64,000 nucleotides of DNA from Streptomyces mirabilis (GTDB lineage Bacteria > Actinomycetota > Actinomycetes > Streptomycetales > Streptomycetaceae), in the NCBI RefSeq assembly GCF_039503195.1, contig NZ_JBCJKP010000001.1, positions 1,116,001 to 1,180,000 on the forward strand. The letters run 5' to 3'. The notes under the pieces were generated by a model. That model saw nothing but the letters and a program-made list of their open reading frames with translations, was not told where the DNA came from and did no database searches. Position numbers and translations under genes: made by a program. Within the stretch, counting starts at the first letter, position 1; each line of letters opens with the position of its first letter. Shown here one piece after another: positions 62,977 to 64,000 of this stretch.

Positions 62977-63909
62977 ATGCGAAGGCCGTGGATCGTGGGG
63001 GTGCTGTTGGCCGGGCTGCTGCTCGGCGCGTGCGGGGATCCCGCGTCGGGGCCCGAGCCGTCGCCGCCGGATCCCGCGCTGCCCACGGCCGCTCCGTCAC
63101 CGACCACGACCACCCGCCAGCGCCCCGCCGCCTCACCCACGGCTCCCACGACAGCTGACGCAGCGGCGAAGGCGCCTACGGTTCTCTACCTCGGGGACTC
63201 GCTCGCCATGGAGAGCCAGAAGGTGCTCGGACAGTCGCTCCAGGAGCAGGTGAACGCCCGTTACACGAGCGCCCCCTACTCCGGGACCACCCTCTGCGAC
63301 TATCTGGAAGGCACCGGGGAGCGATCCCTCGTACCGCCCGCGGACAAGGCCGCCGCGCTGGTGCGCTCACTGCGTCCGGACTTCGTGGTGCTCCAGTTCT
63401 GGGGCAACTCCTGGGGCTACACGCCCTGCATGGACGGCATCACGTACGACAAGGAACCGGCCACGTACTTCAAGCGGTACGAGGCGGACATGAAGCGGCT
63501 GACGGAACAGATCGCGGACGCGGGCGGCGCGCGACGGCCCCGGATCGTCTGGGTGTCGCAGGGTCCGGACCCGCTCACCCCCGAGCGGATCCGGACCGTG
63601 AACGCGCTCTACGCGGCCCGGGCCGCGGCCTCCCACGACCTGGTCGCCGACGCCGGGAGGACGGTGAGCCCGGCGACGGCCCGCTACACGTGGGCGCAGT
63701 ACCTGCCGTGCACCGCGTACGAGCACGACCATCCGTCGTACTGCACCCAGCCGGGCCGTGACCGCACCGCCCTCCACCGCGACGACGACTATCTGCACTT
63801 CTGCCTGGCGCCGACCACGTCCACGCCGAAGTCCTGCCCGGTCCGCTCCCCCGGCATCGCGCGGATCACGCGCGAGATCACCCGCGTGATAGCGGACCAC
63901 GTCGGCTGA
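62977..63909 (+). CDS. SGNH-hydrolase-like lipoprotein
   Basis: The protein is about 310 residues, starting at ATG 62977 with GGGAG 9 nt upstream. The lipobox LGAC anchors Cys19. A Pro/Thr/Ala-rich linker follows (about 22-65). The SGNH fold starts with VLYLGDSLAMESQ (catalytic Ser in GDS), and WGNSWGY is block III-like. DDDYLHFC carries the closing Asp-x-x-His pair. Such proteins act as O-acetyltransferases or esterases on cell-surface glycans. The last 91 bp of the window after it show no gene. Confidence 0.85.
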   Translation: MRRPWIVGVLLAGLLLGACGDPASGPEPSPPDPALPTAAPSPTTTTRQRPAASPTAPTTADAAAKAPTVLYLGDSLAMESQKVLGQSLQEQVNARYTSAPYSGTTLCDYLEGTGERSLVPPADKAAALVRSLRPDFVVLQFWGNSWGYTPCMDGITYDKEPATYFKRYEADMKRLTEQIADAGGARRPRIVWVSQGPDPLTPERIRTVNALYAARAAASHDLVADAGRTVSPATARYTWAQYLPCTAYEHDHPSYCTQPGRDRTALHRDDDYLHFCLAPTTSTPKSCPVRSPGIARITREITRVIADHVG

Positions 63910-64000
63910 CGGTCCTCAGGGCTGCGGATGGGCGGCTTCGCCTACCTGCCGACTCCGTTCACTCCTTCTTTTCCCCAATCGTGACACCGGCATTTCATGT

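Overview
The window is high-GC actinobacterial DNA, almost certainly from a Streptomyces chromosome. Supporting signs are the melC1/melC2 tyrosinase pair, a DUF4232 lipoprotein, a secreted GH64 laminarinase, a rifampin phosphotransferase preceded by a RAE-like element, and dense GC-rich genes with GTG starts and GTGA/ATGA overlaps. The layout (secreted hydrolases, resistance functions, regulators, many decayed mobile-element and gene fragments) looks like an accessory chromosomal arm. No tRNA, rRNA or CRISPR array was seen.

1-11.4 kb: an alpha-galactoside utilisation locus. A minus-strand run holds a ROK repressor, a sugar-binding lipoprotein, two ABC permeases, a secreted GH27 alpha-galactosidase with a CBM, a Tat-exported GH95 enzyme and the start of a secreted SGNH esterase. 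A GH36 alpha-galactosidase diverges from the ROK gene. No ATPase is encoded, so the importer presumably borrows a shared one. 11.5-16.9 kb: two small lipoproteins flank rph with its RAE. 16.9-18.0 kb: a graveyard of integrase and IS5-type transposase pieces. 18.0-19.3 kb: an XRE/MmyB-like regulator divergent from a tautomerase. 19.4-25.9 kb: an MMPL exporter carrying a C-terminal TM2 domain, a serine beta-lactamase-like hydrolase, and a divergent NarL-type two-component system.

26.5-32.9 kb and 44.2-45.5 kb: a fungal-cell-wall-lysis theme. A 1,423-residue multidomain GH87 alpha-1,3-glucanase and two GH64 beta-1,3-glucanases are present, plus an 81-bp relic of a third GH64 5' end. Both intact GH64 genes have a -35/-10 promoter followed directly by a GAGAGCGCTCTC palindrome, so they look co-regulated by a LacI-type repressor. 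33.5-44.2 kb is eroded. It holds two COG4705-type membrane proteins (one frameshifted) and a third leader relic, a DUF2975/XRE pair, a nonsense-mutated ISAs1 transposase, permease, response-regulator, deacetylase and SDR relics, a FetB-like permease and two polytopic glycosyltransferase-like proteins.

45.5-64 kb is denser: a TetR/FMN-reductase divergon with two matching operators, AIM24, an M4 metalloprotease, a polyprenyl synthetase translationally coupled to a TPR-like protein, an APH-fold kinase, AlkB behind a LexA-like box, a TetR/MFS efflux operon behind a perfect 44-bp palindrome, melC1/melC2, RNase HI with a C-terminal extension, an ArsR-type regulator, a VOC protein, an alcohol dehydrogenase, a SpoIIE/PP2C phosphatase and an SGNH lipoprotein. 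All functional calls come from reading motifs by eye; no database search was run.
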